IMG/VR virus record: IMGVR_UViG_3300004461_000041
Span: 1-49,718 of that record
Strand: one strand, 5' to 3'
From: a virus
Length of the DNA: 49,718 nt
Shown here piece after piece: positions 43,084 to 49,694 of this stretch. Each line of letters opens with the position of its first letter. Position 1 is the stretch's first letter. A program made the position numbers and the translations under genes. The notes beneath the pieces were generated by a model. It ran no database searches. It had not been told where the DNA came from and saw nothing but the letters and a program-made list of their open reading frames with translations.

Positions 43084-43205
43084 CGCAACCACTCCTGTGG
43101 TGCGCCTTCTGCACAAGCCATGCAACAAACACCTTCTTTAGAAGGTGAAAGGGCCGTTTCTTCGTCATCGAGCATCAGTTTCTTACAAATTTCGCAAACT
43201 CTCAT
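43080..43205 (-). CDS. Tiny zinc-ribbon protein
   Basis: A 41-aa protein with CEIC at 4-7 and CCMAC at 27-31. ATGA overlaps on both sides. DNA for residues about 19-25 carries a perfect 8-bp hairpin (43130-43147). Confidence 0.6.
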   Translation of the reverse strand: MRVCEICKKLMLDDEETALSPSKEGVCCMACAEGAPQEWLR

Positions 43206-43489
43206 TGTGATTCCTCCTCTTCGAGGATGCTTTCCATAACCTCGATGTCTTGTTTCATCATCAAGATGATGGTGCGAATTTCTTCTAACGTGAATCCATC
43301 ATAATCATGCGTGAACGATTCTTTGTAGTGTAAGTTGAATGTACCATCCTCTTTACGAGGATGCTTCATAGTCGGTATGGTATTCGTAGGAATACCAATC
43401 CATGAGTCTATCGCCCATCGTCCAATCTTTTGGTATGCTGTTCTTCTGTGTATGTGTTTCTTCATGTTGTTTATGTACTCGTCTGTCAT
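43202..43489 (-). CDS. Hypothetical protein
   Basis: A 95-aa protein: basic N-terminus (NNMKKHIHRRTAYQKIGRW), then a helix (LEEIRTIILMMKQDIEVMES) and an acidic end. Coupled by TAATG. Unknown. Confidence 0.55.
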   Translation of the reverse strand: MTDEYINNMKKHIHRRTAYQKIGRWAIDSWIGIPTNTIPTMKHPRKEDGTFNLHYKESFTHDYDGFTLEEIRTIILMMKQDIEVMESILEEEESQ

Positions 43490-44052
43490 TAAAATGCCTC
43501 CTTTAGGGGATAGTGTATTGATTGCATCGGGGTCGCTGTAACGAGACCGTCCGAATCTTCGGAGAAGATAAAGAAATTTTTAGGATTACTGGCTCGCACC
43601 TGCTCCTCCGAGAAGTGCTTATGCCAGTATCTCTCTGCATGGTCGCCCACTTGAGGGAAATAATCGTTCAAGTCAGGCCACCATCTGTCTCTACGTGTGT
43701 ATTTCGCAGGGTTGGCCTCTGGTACTGCTATTACCCACATATGCGAGTCTCCGTTTCCCGCCCAGTTGTGTTTTTCGCAAGAGCCGAAGTAAATTGTACC
43801 ATCAATAGATGAGGTTAGTGGTTTTAGTAGATGTAACTTATCTCCTACACATCTCGGACAACGTGAAGCAGGTAGGTTGTAATGACGCACCTTCGACTTG
43901 AGTTTCTCATCCCAAGTCTCCATTTTGCCTCTATGAACCATAGGTTCACCATGAAAATAAACGGACTTTTCCATCTCGTACTCGCCTTCTCGCAACTGCA
44001 TGATTTCCTGTGGGATTCGAGAGTCATCGTAGGTTTGGTATGTACCAGTCAT
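43489..44052 (-). CDS. Hypothetical protein with zinc site
   Basis: A 187-aa protein. ASRCPRCVGDKLHLL and GSCEKHNWAGNGDSHMWV give Cys-Cys and Cys-His pairs. The rest is Trp/Tyr-rich (RRDRWWPDLNDYFPQ). Not recognised. Confidence 0.6.
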   Translation of the reverse strand: MTGTYQTYDDSRIPQEIMQLREGEYEMEKSVYFHGEPMVHRGKMETWDEKLKSKVRHYNLPASRCPRCVGDKLHLLKPLTSSIDGTIYFGSCEKHNWAGNGDSHMWVIAVPEANPAKYTRRDRWWPDLNDYFPQVGDHAERYWHKHFSEEQVRASNPKNFFIFSEDSDGLVTATPMQSIHYPLKEAF

Positions 44053-44273
44053 TCTTCCACCCCCAAAACTTGTTTTGGGTCTAACTCGATTGTCAATTCC
44101 GTAGGCATGGAGTCATGTAGTGCAAGGAACTGTTGGATGACTTTGTCAATCATCTCATGTTGCTCTTGGTCGTTCATGTCCTTCGGATTCGGTGCGAGAA
44201 TAACGAAAATTTCGACTTGCTTTTCTCTGGTTTCTGCTTTGATATTCCATATCACTTCTTGTTTCATTGGCAT
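44049..44273 (-). CDS. Small hypothetical protein
   Basis: A 74-aa protein (MPMKQEVIWNIKAETREKQV) with alternating strands and helices and an acidic end. Overlaps both neighbours. The DNA has a perfect 8-bp hairpin near its 3' end (44062-44079). Confidence 0.55.
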   Translation of the reverse strand: MPMKQEVIWNIKAETREKQVEIFVILAPNPKDMNDQEQHEMIDKVIQQFLALHDSMPTELTIELDPKQVLGVEE

Positions 44274-44419
44274 TCCTCCATTCGCATATCTTCCTTTAGG
44301 AAGAGGTCTGTTCTGATTTTGTTGTTTCGCAAGTCTGACTTCGTGTGGTCATAGTCGATATTATCGAGCATTCTCCACGTTCTGTTGCCTGTCTTTGTTT
44401 TCCTGTATGTTTTTCCCAT
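44264..44419 (-). CDS. Small basic hypothetical protein
   Basis: A 51-aa protein (MGKTYRKTKTGNRTWRMLDN) from the ATG at 44419, just after the CobT-like stop. Basic N-terminus, acidic C-terminus. Unknown. Confidence 0.55.
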   Translation of the reverse strand: MGKTYRKTKTGNRTWRMLDNIDYDHTKSDLRNNKIRTDLFLKEDMRMEECQ

Positions 44420-44424
44420 ATGTA

Positions 44425-45351
44425 TCACTCCTCTGTCGCTTGTGTCCATGCTGTTATTGCTTGAATGACATCTTCGATGCCATCCTTGATTGCTTGTTCG
44501 ACTGTTCCAGATGTGGCCTTTCGCATTACGTGTGCCTTGTCAAGACCGATGACGTTGCAAACATCAGCACCTTCGGTTGGATTCAAGTCTCTCGCAGAGC
44601 CTAAGTGTGATGCTGCATCGCCGTGAGTAGCCCACATTGCAAACATTCCACTTCGGAAGAACCACGAAGAACCTCCAGATGCTGCGATAGCCTCGTTAAG
44701 AGGCTCGTCGCCTGCTTTGAGTTGTACTGCTGCTATGCAGTTTTTAGTGCCGTTTACGGCAGTTCGGAGACATCCATCGGAGTAGGCATAAGCCCAGACT
44801 TCGACTGTAAAACCTGCTTCAGAAAGAATTTCTGATGCTGCGAGGGCAACTGCTGTTTTTGCGAATAGGATTTCTGGCTTGATGTTGCAATTACCCATAG
44901 TGGGGATGACGAGTGCGACTGCTTCGACTGGAGCCGATGACTTACGAATAGTCCTACGGAAGGTCGAATCGCCGTTTAGCAAGCGAGTTGCATTAACACG
45001 TCCTCGACTGTCTGACCACTTGAGACGACGCTTGAATTCTGATACGTCGATAGAATCGACGAGGTCGGACATTCGCTTTGAAGCGTTTGCGATTTGCTTA
45101 TGGTCATCTTCGACGTAGTCGCCAAGTAGTGCTGCTCCTTCCAGATTGGTAAGTTTCTTACCGCCTAAGTCCTTGCGACCTGCCCATTTTGTGTCCCACC
45201 TTTCGGTGGCAGGGTTCCATCCCTTGAAGTCTGTTCTCTTAAGAGAAGCCAAGTAATCGCTGACTGCTTGAGGCGAGTGAGCGACTGTGAAGTGAGCATG
45301 AAGCCCATTGTTGTGAGGAGACTTGTAAGTGCCTTTGTCTATTCCGTACAT
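44425..45351 (-). CDS. CobT-like VWA-type protein
   Basis: A 308-aa protein directly downstream of a CobS-like ATPase. FKRRLKWSDSRGRVNATRLL, then PVEAVALVIPTMGNCNIKPE, ILFAKTAVALAASEILSEAG and FTVEVWAYAYSDG match the phage CobT/VWA pattern, with a strand, a degenerate MIDAS-like loop (PTMGNC), a helix and a strand. Such pairs are metal-chelatase-like machines of unknown role in viruses. The C-terminus carries an Asp/Asn-rich helix pair. Confidence 0.65.
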   Translation of the reverse strand: MYGIDKGTYKSPHNNGLHAHFTVAHSPQAVSDYLASLKRTDFKGWNPATERWDTKWAGRKDLGGKKLTNLEGAALLGDYVEDDHKQIANASKRMSDLVDSIDVSEFKRRLKWSDSRGRVNATRLLNGDSTFRRTIRKSSAPVEAVALVIPTMGNCNIKPEILFAKTAVALAASEILSEAGFTVEVWAYAYSDGCLRTAVNGTKNCIAAVQLKAGDEPLNEAIAASGGSSWFFRSGMFAMWATHGDAASHLGSARDLNPTEGADVCNVIGLDKAHVMRKATSGTVEQAIKDGIEDVIQAITAWTQATEE

Positions 45352-45388
45352 AATATTTCAACTCCGTTGATACCTGCTAATCTCCGAC

Positions 45389-46774
45389 TCAAGCCGCCCC
45401 ACCATTGGAAATGGTTCCGTCGATGAATGTCTTGTCGTAACCTATGGTTCGCAAGTCCTTCTCGTTCCAATCAGCAAGTGAAACTTGGCGAATCTTTTCC
45501 ATGTTCCACTTGAGGATGTGCTTCTGCTTCCAAGCAGTCTGCATATGTCGAGGGCTGATGATTCGACCAACTAAGTTGGCTTCGGTGGCTTTGCGACGAA
45601 CTTCATGGAAGAAGTTGGTAATTTCATCATCAGAGATGAGTTGGCGTTCAAAGGCCATGTCGTAACCCCAATGGAGGATACCTCCAGCGAATCGGTTGAG
45701 AGTAGCACCGTCAAGAACTTCTGCGGCTGAGTAGGGGCCACGTCCCTTGCCTTGCCCAAGAGTATTTGCTGTGCAAAGAATAAACAAATCTGGAGAACGG
45801 TTGATAACCGTACCGTCTGGCATACTCCAAGTCTCGTTGGCTAAAGCCATGTTCGCTGCAACTGCTGTGCCCCCCATGAGTCTGTCGAATTCGTCAAAGA
45901 CGAGAACTCCGCCATCACGGTATGTCTTGACTGCTTCGGTAACTCTGTGGTTCTCTGAACCATCAGATACATTGGGTATCATCGGACCGACTATGTCGGA
46001 AGGCATCATTTCGTTGTGGCAAGAAACAATAGTGAAACGTACCGTTTCAGGAGTTGCGAATCCACCAACTTCCTTCGGAAGGGCTTTGAGGGTATCAAAG
46101 ACCTGCTTTGCAGCGAATGTTTTGCCACTTCCCGCAGGTCCGACTGCAAGGGAATTAGTACGAATTTGTCCCATCTCAAGGAGATGGTCAAAGGCAGGAT
46201 GGGAGAGTCCGACTTCGACCTCTGGTGTATCACCGATTGGCTTAATGACCAAAGGTCGAGGAATCGCAAGTTGAGACAATCCATCGGAGATGGAAGCATC
46301 GACGTGTTCAGCGACCATCTCGATGAGATGGGGAGCGATAAGTCCTGCAAGGACTCCGCCTTCTGCTGTCTTTTCTCCAACGGAGAAAGTAGGAGCAGGC
46401 TTCTTCTTAGGAACCTTTGGTTCTGCTTTCTTCTCCGAAGGAGGAGGAGTAGGCTTCTTCTTCTCCGAAGGAGGAGGAGTGTCGCCGTCAGTACCTAAGA
46501 AAAGTATCTTTTCTTTGTCGGTTAGGTTTCTTTGGATGACTACGTCAGTTTCTGGGTTAGCATCGAGGTGAATTTGCACACAATCGCTGTGTATCCAGAC
46601 ATTTTTGCGAGAACCGCCAAAGCGGTTTTTGACTGCAACGACAGCAGATTTCGGGGCTTTGCCACGAATTTCTTCGCCACAAACCTTACAGGTTGAGTCA
46701 AAGTTGGCATTCTTGGTGGCTAAGCCAATTCGGCGTAGGGCTTGGTTCTTCGGTGTTTGTTTCGACATATTCAT
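45389..46774 (-). CDS. CobS/MoxR-like AAA+ ATPase
   Basis: A 461-aa ATPase. An N-terminal zinc finger (CKVCGEEIRGKAPKS ... WIHSDC) is followed by a Pro/Lys linker at about 95-130 containing two PPPSEKK repeats. Then Walker A GPAGSGKTF (about 211-219), Walker B GGVLVFDEFDRL (about 286-293), sensor 1 FILCTANTLGQG and a C-terminal helical lid. The family remodels proteins together with a VWA partner, here the downstream CobT-like gene. ATGA overlap with the upstream gene. Confidence 0.88.
   Translation of the reverse strand: MNMSKQTPKNQALRRIGLATKNANFDSTCKVCGEEIRGKAPKSAVVAVKNRFGGSRKNVWIHSDCVQIHLDANPETDVVIQRNLTDKEKILFLGTDGDTPPPSEKKKPTPPPSEKKAEPKVPKKKPAPTFSVGEKTAEGGVLAGLIAPHLIEMVAEHVDASISDGLSQLAIPRPLVIKPIGDTPEVEVGLSHPAFDHLLEMGQIRTNSLAVGPAGSGKTFAAKQVFDTLKALPKEVGGFATPETVRFTIVSCHNEMMPSDIVGPMIPNVSDGSENHRVTEAVKTYRDGGVLVFDEFDRLMGGTAVAANMALANETWSMPDGTVINRSPDLFILCTANTLGQGKGRGPYSAAEVLDGATLNRFAGGILHWGYDMAFERQLISDDEITNFFHEVRRKATEANLVGRIISPRHMQTAWKQKHILKWNMEKIRQVSLADWNEKDLRTIGYDKTFIDGTISNGGAA
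46428..46480. repeat. 23-bp direct repeat in CobS-like linker
   Basis: Two copies of a 23-bp unit (46428-46450 and 46458-46480), offset by 30 bp, encode the repeated PPPSEKK linker. An in-frame tandem duplication is the simplest origin. Confidence 0.75.
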
Positions 46775-47037
46775 TCATCTCCTTTGGTGGTTCGGTCTAT
46801 CCCTTCCGATGGGGTTCGTGTATTTATACATTGCTGAGTGAGGTAATCCAAATCGGCAAAAGAAGCATCGCTTCTTGCTGCTTTCAGTACATTTCGTAGT
46901 GCAAGAGTAACAACTTCTGTTGGTACTCCAAAACCTTCCAACAGTCCGATGGACTGGAGGACGACTCGGTTTTCGACAAAGCCGATACTACGTGTGTGTA
47001 GTATAGTACAATTGTTGTTTATAGTATTAGTAATCAT
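46771..47037 (-). CDS. Hypothetical protein, first gene of CobS/T operon
   Basis: An 88-aa protein from the ATG at 47037 (MITNTINNNCTILHTRSIGF). A helical core, LEGFGVPTEVVTLALRNVLK, resembles a HEPN- or HTH-like small domain but is not recognised. The open frame continues upstream to 47433, but those residues are the translation of the hairpin region and are rejected as coding. Ends by ATGA overlap with the ATPase. Confidence 0.55.
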   Translation of the reverse strand: MITNTINNNCTILHTRSIGFVENRVVLQSIGLLEGFGVPTEVVTLALRNVLKAARSDASFADLDYLTQQCINTRTPSEGIDRTTKGDE

Positions 47038-47076
47038 GGTATATTCCCTCTTCATCAAAGATGAGAGGGATATACC
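47038..47076 (-). promoter_or_regulatory. Long hairpin directly before start codon
   Basis: Inverted repeat abutting the ATG at 47037: arms GGTATATTCCCTCTTCATC and GATGAGAGGGATATACC around AAA, 17 pairs with two single-base bulges. In the mRNA it would hide the ribosome binding region; in DNA it could be an operator. Confidence 0.65.
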
Positions 47077-47590
47077 TATATGATTACATACTAACACATT
47101 ATTCCCGAAGGGAATAAACTTTAGCAAATCTATGAATAGGGATTTAGTAATCCTATTCATAGATTCCTGTACGTATGTACTTGCGAGTTTAATTTTCCCA
47201 AATTTCATTCCCCTATGGGGAATGGCACTTGCGATAGTTTCATAACCATCTCCCTTTAAAAGGGAGTCATGCGAGTGTAAAGGTTCGAGAACTCTCTGAT
47301 TTCTGCTTGCAGAAATCTCAGTTCCCTTCTTGAAGGGAACTTGGCGTAGCGGGACTCTTTGAGGGCAGGGGCATGGGCTTCTCTTTTTTGACTGGTGAAG
47401 CCCCCAATCAAGGGAGGAAGATGGGCGATTCATTCATGCTCCTCCGTTGGTGTGTGTAATGGGCAAAGGTGTAAGACTAATCCAATGCAATTCCGAAGGT
47501 TCGGCATTGATGGGTTCTTGCAATTCCTGTATTCGCATATGTGAGGTGTGTTCCTAATCATGTATATCTAAAGTCGATATATTTCAAAAT

Positions 47591-47625
47591 TCGGAGTTTT
47601 CTCGGAGTGGCTCGGAGTTTTCTCG
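47591..47625. repeat. 14-bp direct repeat
   Basis: TCGGAGTTTTCTCG at 47591-47604 and 47612-47625, offset 21 bp (two helical turns), which suits side-by-side binding of a protein dimer. Confidence 0.75.
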
Positions 47626-47979
47626 TAAAATAGAAGATTTATCATTGGTTATTTGAAATGATAAATCAACGTGCGTGTGGCTGATGCGATTCCATCACAC
47701 GAACACCTGCACGATGACCCCAAAGGGGTTCCATAGAGAGTCGGTTTACTTTTTGCACCACCTTTTTTTGATGTCTCTCGTCGATTTCTCAGCCACCGAA
47801 TCGCAACAGTAGACCCCAATACTACTAATCAAATTGACCAAGAGAGATACAAAATCTATGATTTTGATATATCTCTTGAATTGAAAACGATGGACTTGCG
47901 AGCATACGTTAAATTCTTTTGAGAATTTTTCCTGATTTAGAGAATAGTATTCACTAATACTATTCCCGAAATCCACACA

Positions 47980-48240
47980 CCTGCGTGAGCCTGCCTGCAT
48001 CTGCGAGCGTGTGCCTGCACATCCGAGCCTGCGAGTGGGCGTACCTGCGAGTGTGTGTGTATGTGTGTGCGAGTGCGTGGGCAGGCGTGTAGGTGTATGT
48101 ACCTACACCTGCGAGTACGTACCTGCGTATGTACCTACATATACATACATACGTCAAAATCTCGGAGAGATTTTCGCAGATTTTGGAAAAGGAATTAGAG
48201 AATCCTTTTCCTAAAATTACACCTGCGAGGGTATCCCTAC
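47980..48240. repeat. CTGCGAG / ACCTRC low-complexity tract
   Basis: Degenerate repeats of CCTGCGAG, GTGTGTGT and GTACCTAC, including a GTGTAGGT/ACCTACAC inverted pair. ORFs on both strands here translate only to repetitive Cys/Val/Thr strings and are not genes. Possible origin or packaging signal, unproven. Confidence 0.6.
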
Positions 48241-48420
48241 ACCTACCTCCCCGTATGCGCTCATACACCCCCGCTTGCGAGAGCCTACACATAGGCTCCC
48301 GGATTTTCCTTGAACTCGTTCAACGGAAAATGGTAAAAAAACTTAGAGTTTTTTTATGCGCTTAATAGAGGAGTTGAAGTCGAGACTTCAACTCTTCACG
48401 CTATCTTTGACATAGTCAAT

Positions 48421-48469
48421 AAGACAAAGTCGCCTCATGCGATTTTTTCAAGACAAAAGTCGCCTCATG
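48421..48469. repeat. 19/20-bp imperfect direct repeat
   Basis: AAGACAAAGTCGCCTCATG (48421-48439) and AAGACAAAAGTCGCCTCATG (48450-48469), differing by one A. Confidence 0.75.
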
Positions 48470-48487
48470 TACGTGCATATGCGCGAT

Positions 48488-48521
48488 AAAAAAAAGGCCA
48501 ACGGAGTCCTTTAGGACTCCG
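48488..48521 (-). terminator. Intrinsic terminator of the last gene
   Basis: Read on the minus strand: a 9-bp GC-rich stem (CGGAGTCCT / AGGACTCCG, 48521-48502) followed within a few bases by eight T (48495-48488). It lies about 80 nt after the stop of the gene at 48604, the form of a rho-independent or archaeal U-tract terminator. Confidence 0.75.
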
Positions 48522-48585
48522 CCGACCAGTAGGCTCCGACTTAATCTTCGATTACTTTCCATCGCTCTCCATTTTATTCCAGATT

Positions 48586-49694
48586 CAATCTTCGATTGTT
48601 TCCTCAATAAGGGAATTTTTCTTCCAACTCGATTTTCAAATCGAGAGGTAAGTCGCATGAATCCTCTTCGAGGATATTATTCAAGACCTTCGGAATCACA
48701 GATTCCGCCATTTGTCTTGATAATAGGATATTATCATCGTTTTTTCCACCAAAGCAAACTGAAAGTTTGGTTACAAAGTAACCATGACAGTAGTTGATAG
48801 CCTCTTCGAGGCTGGTTTTAGTTACCAATTCCTCCATCAAGATGGAGAATAGTTTTTCATTGACCAATTCAACTCCGTTGAATGTCGGTGAAATTCCTTC
48901 ACGCACGAAATCTCTTGAGAATACAAATCCTTTCAACTCGTTGAAAGTCTGACCATTCAACCACCCTTTTAGGGTGTCCATAGACCGAAGGTCTCGAATG
49001 ACTTCGTCATACCAGTTCTGGAGTTCTTCGATGTTCAAGAACATCGGTTCGTCATCTTCTGGATGACCGAAGGTCAAGAGATAAGATGCATCTCTGATGC
49101 ATCTTGACCAATTGTGGTCGTCATATTTTAAAATATGACGGAGAAGTTGTTCAGATAACAACGAAGTTGTTTGGAGTCGAGTTTCCAATTCTACAACAAG
49201 TTGTAGTGGTATTCCTCTTAGTTGATTGGCAAGCCAATCATCTTTTGCCATGATTCTTGCTAATTTATTAGCAACCTTTGACCTTCGGTCAAGGACGGTC
49301 TTGACATCGTCAAGATACAAAGCAAGAGTTCTCTTGCTAAATTCGACTTCGTCGTTTCGCAAATCTTTATCGAAATCTTCGATTTCCCATTCTTCTTCTG
49401 TAAGAAGAACGTCGATGTCATCGGAGATGGCATCCCAAGAACTGAAAATGTTGTAACTAATCTCTTTTAAGAGATTAGGATTTTCAATCCTTCCAAGTCT
49501 CTGATAAAGGATGCTTGCATCCTTTGTTTCAAGACTATATTCTATTTGCTCTGCAAAACCACTTAGGTTTCCTCCAGATGCCGTCTTTAGACGGCTTAAT
49601 CCGATAACTAAGTTATCGAACCCTCGTTCTTCGTTTTCAATTTTCAATTGTTCGTTTTCCATATTTATTCCTCCTTTTTCAAATTTTCAATTTG
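48586..49694. repeat. Dense array of about 35 distinct short hairpins
   Basis: Perfect inverted repeats, mostly 5-11 bp with 2-5 nt loops, about every 30 nt. Examples: 48628-48645, 48661-48675, 48691-48707, 48719-48735, 48769-48783, 48799-48813, 48832-48847, 48867-48883, 48930-48947, 48962-48976, 49029-49046, 49083-49105 (10 bp), 49119-49140 (22-nt palindrome), 49191-49206, 49223-49240, 49257-49274, 49299-49315, 49321-49338, 49390-49409, 49457-49478 (10 bp, TT loop), 49506-49525 (9 bp), 49580-49595, 49602-49618, 49680-49694. Arms differ from one to the next; loops are often TTC, TT, AA or GAA. Confidence 0.9.
48604..49662 (-). CDS. Hypothetical helical protein encoded by hairpin-dense DNA
   Basis: A 352-aa protein, mostly helical and acidic, with no family I recognise. 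Segments: RGFDNLVIGLSRLKTASGGN, KLARIMAKDDWLANQLRGI, SLLSEQLLRHILKYDDHNWS, FSILMEELVTKTSLEEAINY. The start is well supported: AAGGAGGA lies 7 nt before the ATG, and a terminator follows. No membrane helix, signal peptide or zinc site. Its DNA is packed with inverted repeats along its whole length, so the sequence serves two purposes or has an unusual mutational history. Confidence 0.75.
   Translation of the reverse strand: MENEQLKIENEERGFDNLVIGLSRLKTASGGNLSGFAEQIEYSLETKDASILYQRLGRIENPNLLKEISYNIFSSWDAISDDIDVLLTEEEWEIEDFDKDLRNDEVEFSKRTLALYLDDVKTVLDRRSKVANKLARIMAKDDWLANQLRGIPLQLVVELETRLQTTSLLSEQLLRHILKYDDHNWSRCIRDASYLLTFGHPEDDEPMFLNIEELQNWYDEVIRDLRSMDTLKGWLNGQTFNELKGFVFSRDFVREGISPTFNGVELVNEKLFSILMEELVTKTSLEEAINYCHGYFVTKLSVCFGGKNDDNILLSRQMAESVIPKVLNNILEEDSCDLPLDLKIELEEKFPY

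Larger units (their letters stand above)
47077..48487. repeat. Gene-free hairpin-rich region
   Basis: About 1.4 kb with no convincing gene. Perfect or near-perfect inverted repeats: 47099-47117, 47127-47165 (17 bp with one bulge), 47206-47224, 47250-47266, 47298-47317 (9 bp), 47320-47341 (10 bp), 47375-47403, 47636-47667 (11 bp), 47717-47729, 47839-47878, 47911-47928, 47942-47965 (10 bp), 48156-48174, 48180-48216, 48281-48298, 48303-48331, 48335-48355, 48371-48394 (11 bp). Each is a different sequence. Two direct repeats and a CTGCGAG-rich tract are also here. Confidence 0.8.

Noticed and set aside
47281-47320. tRNA-like GGTTCGAGAAC string
   Set aside because: It resembles a T-loop, but no acceptor stem, D-arm or anticodon arm can be drawn; the surrounding pairings are simple hairpins.
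47037-47433. N-terminal extension of the gene at 46771
   Set aside because: Open by chance; the translated residues are those of successive perfect hairpins and there is a good ATG at 47037.
47746-48365. Several ORFs of 67-110 codons on both strands
   Set aside because: They translate CTGCGAG/GTGT repeats into low-complexity Cys/Val/Thr/Arg strings and have no ribosome binding sites.
47099-49694. CRISPR array
   Set aside because: The hairpins all differ in sequence; there is no repeated unit with constant spacers, and the two direct repeats have only two copies each.
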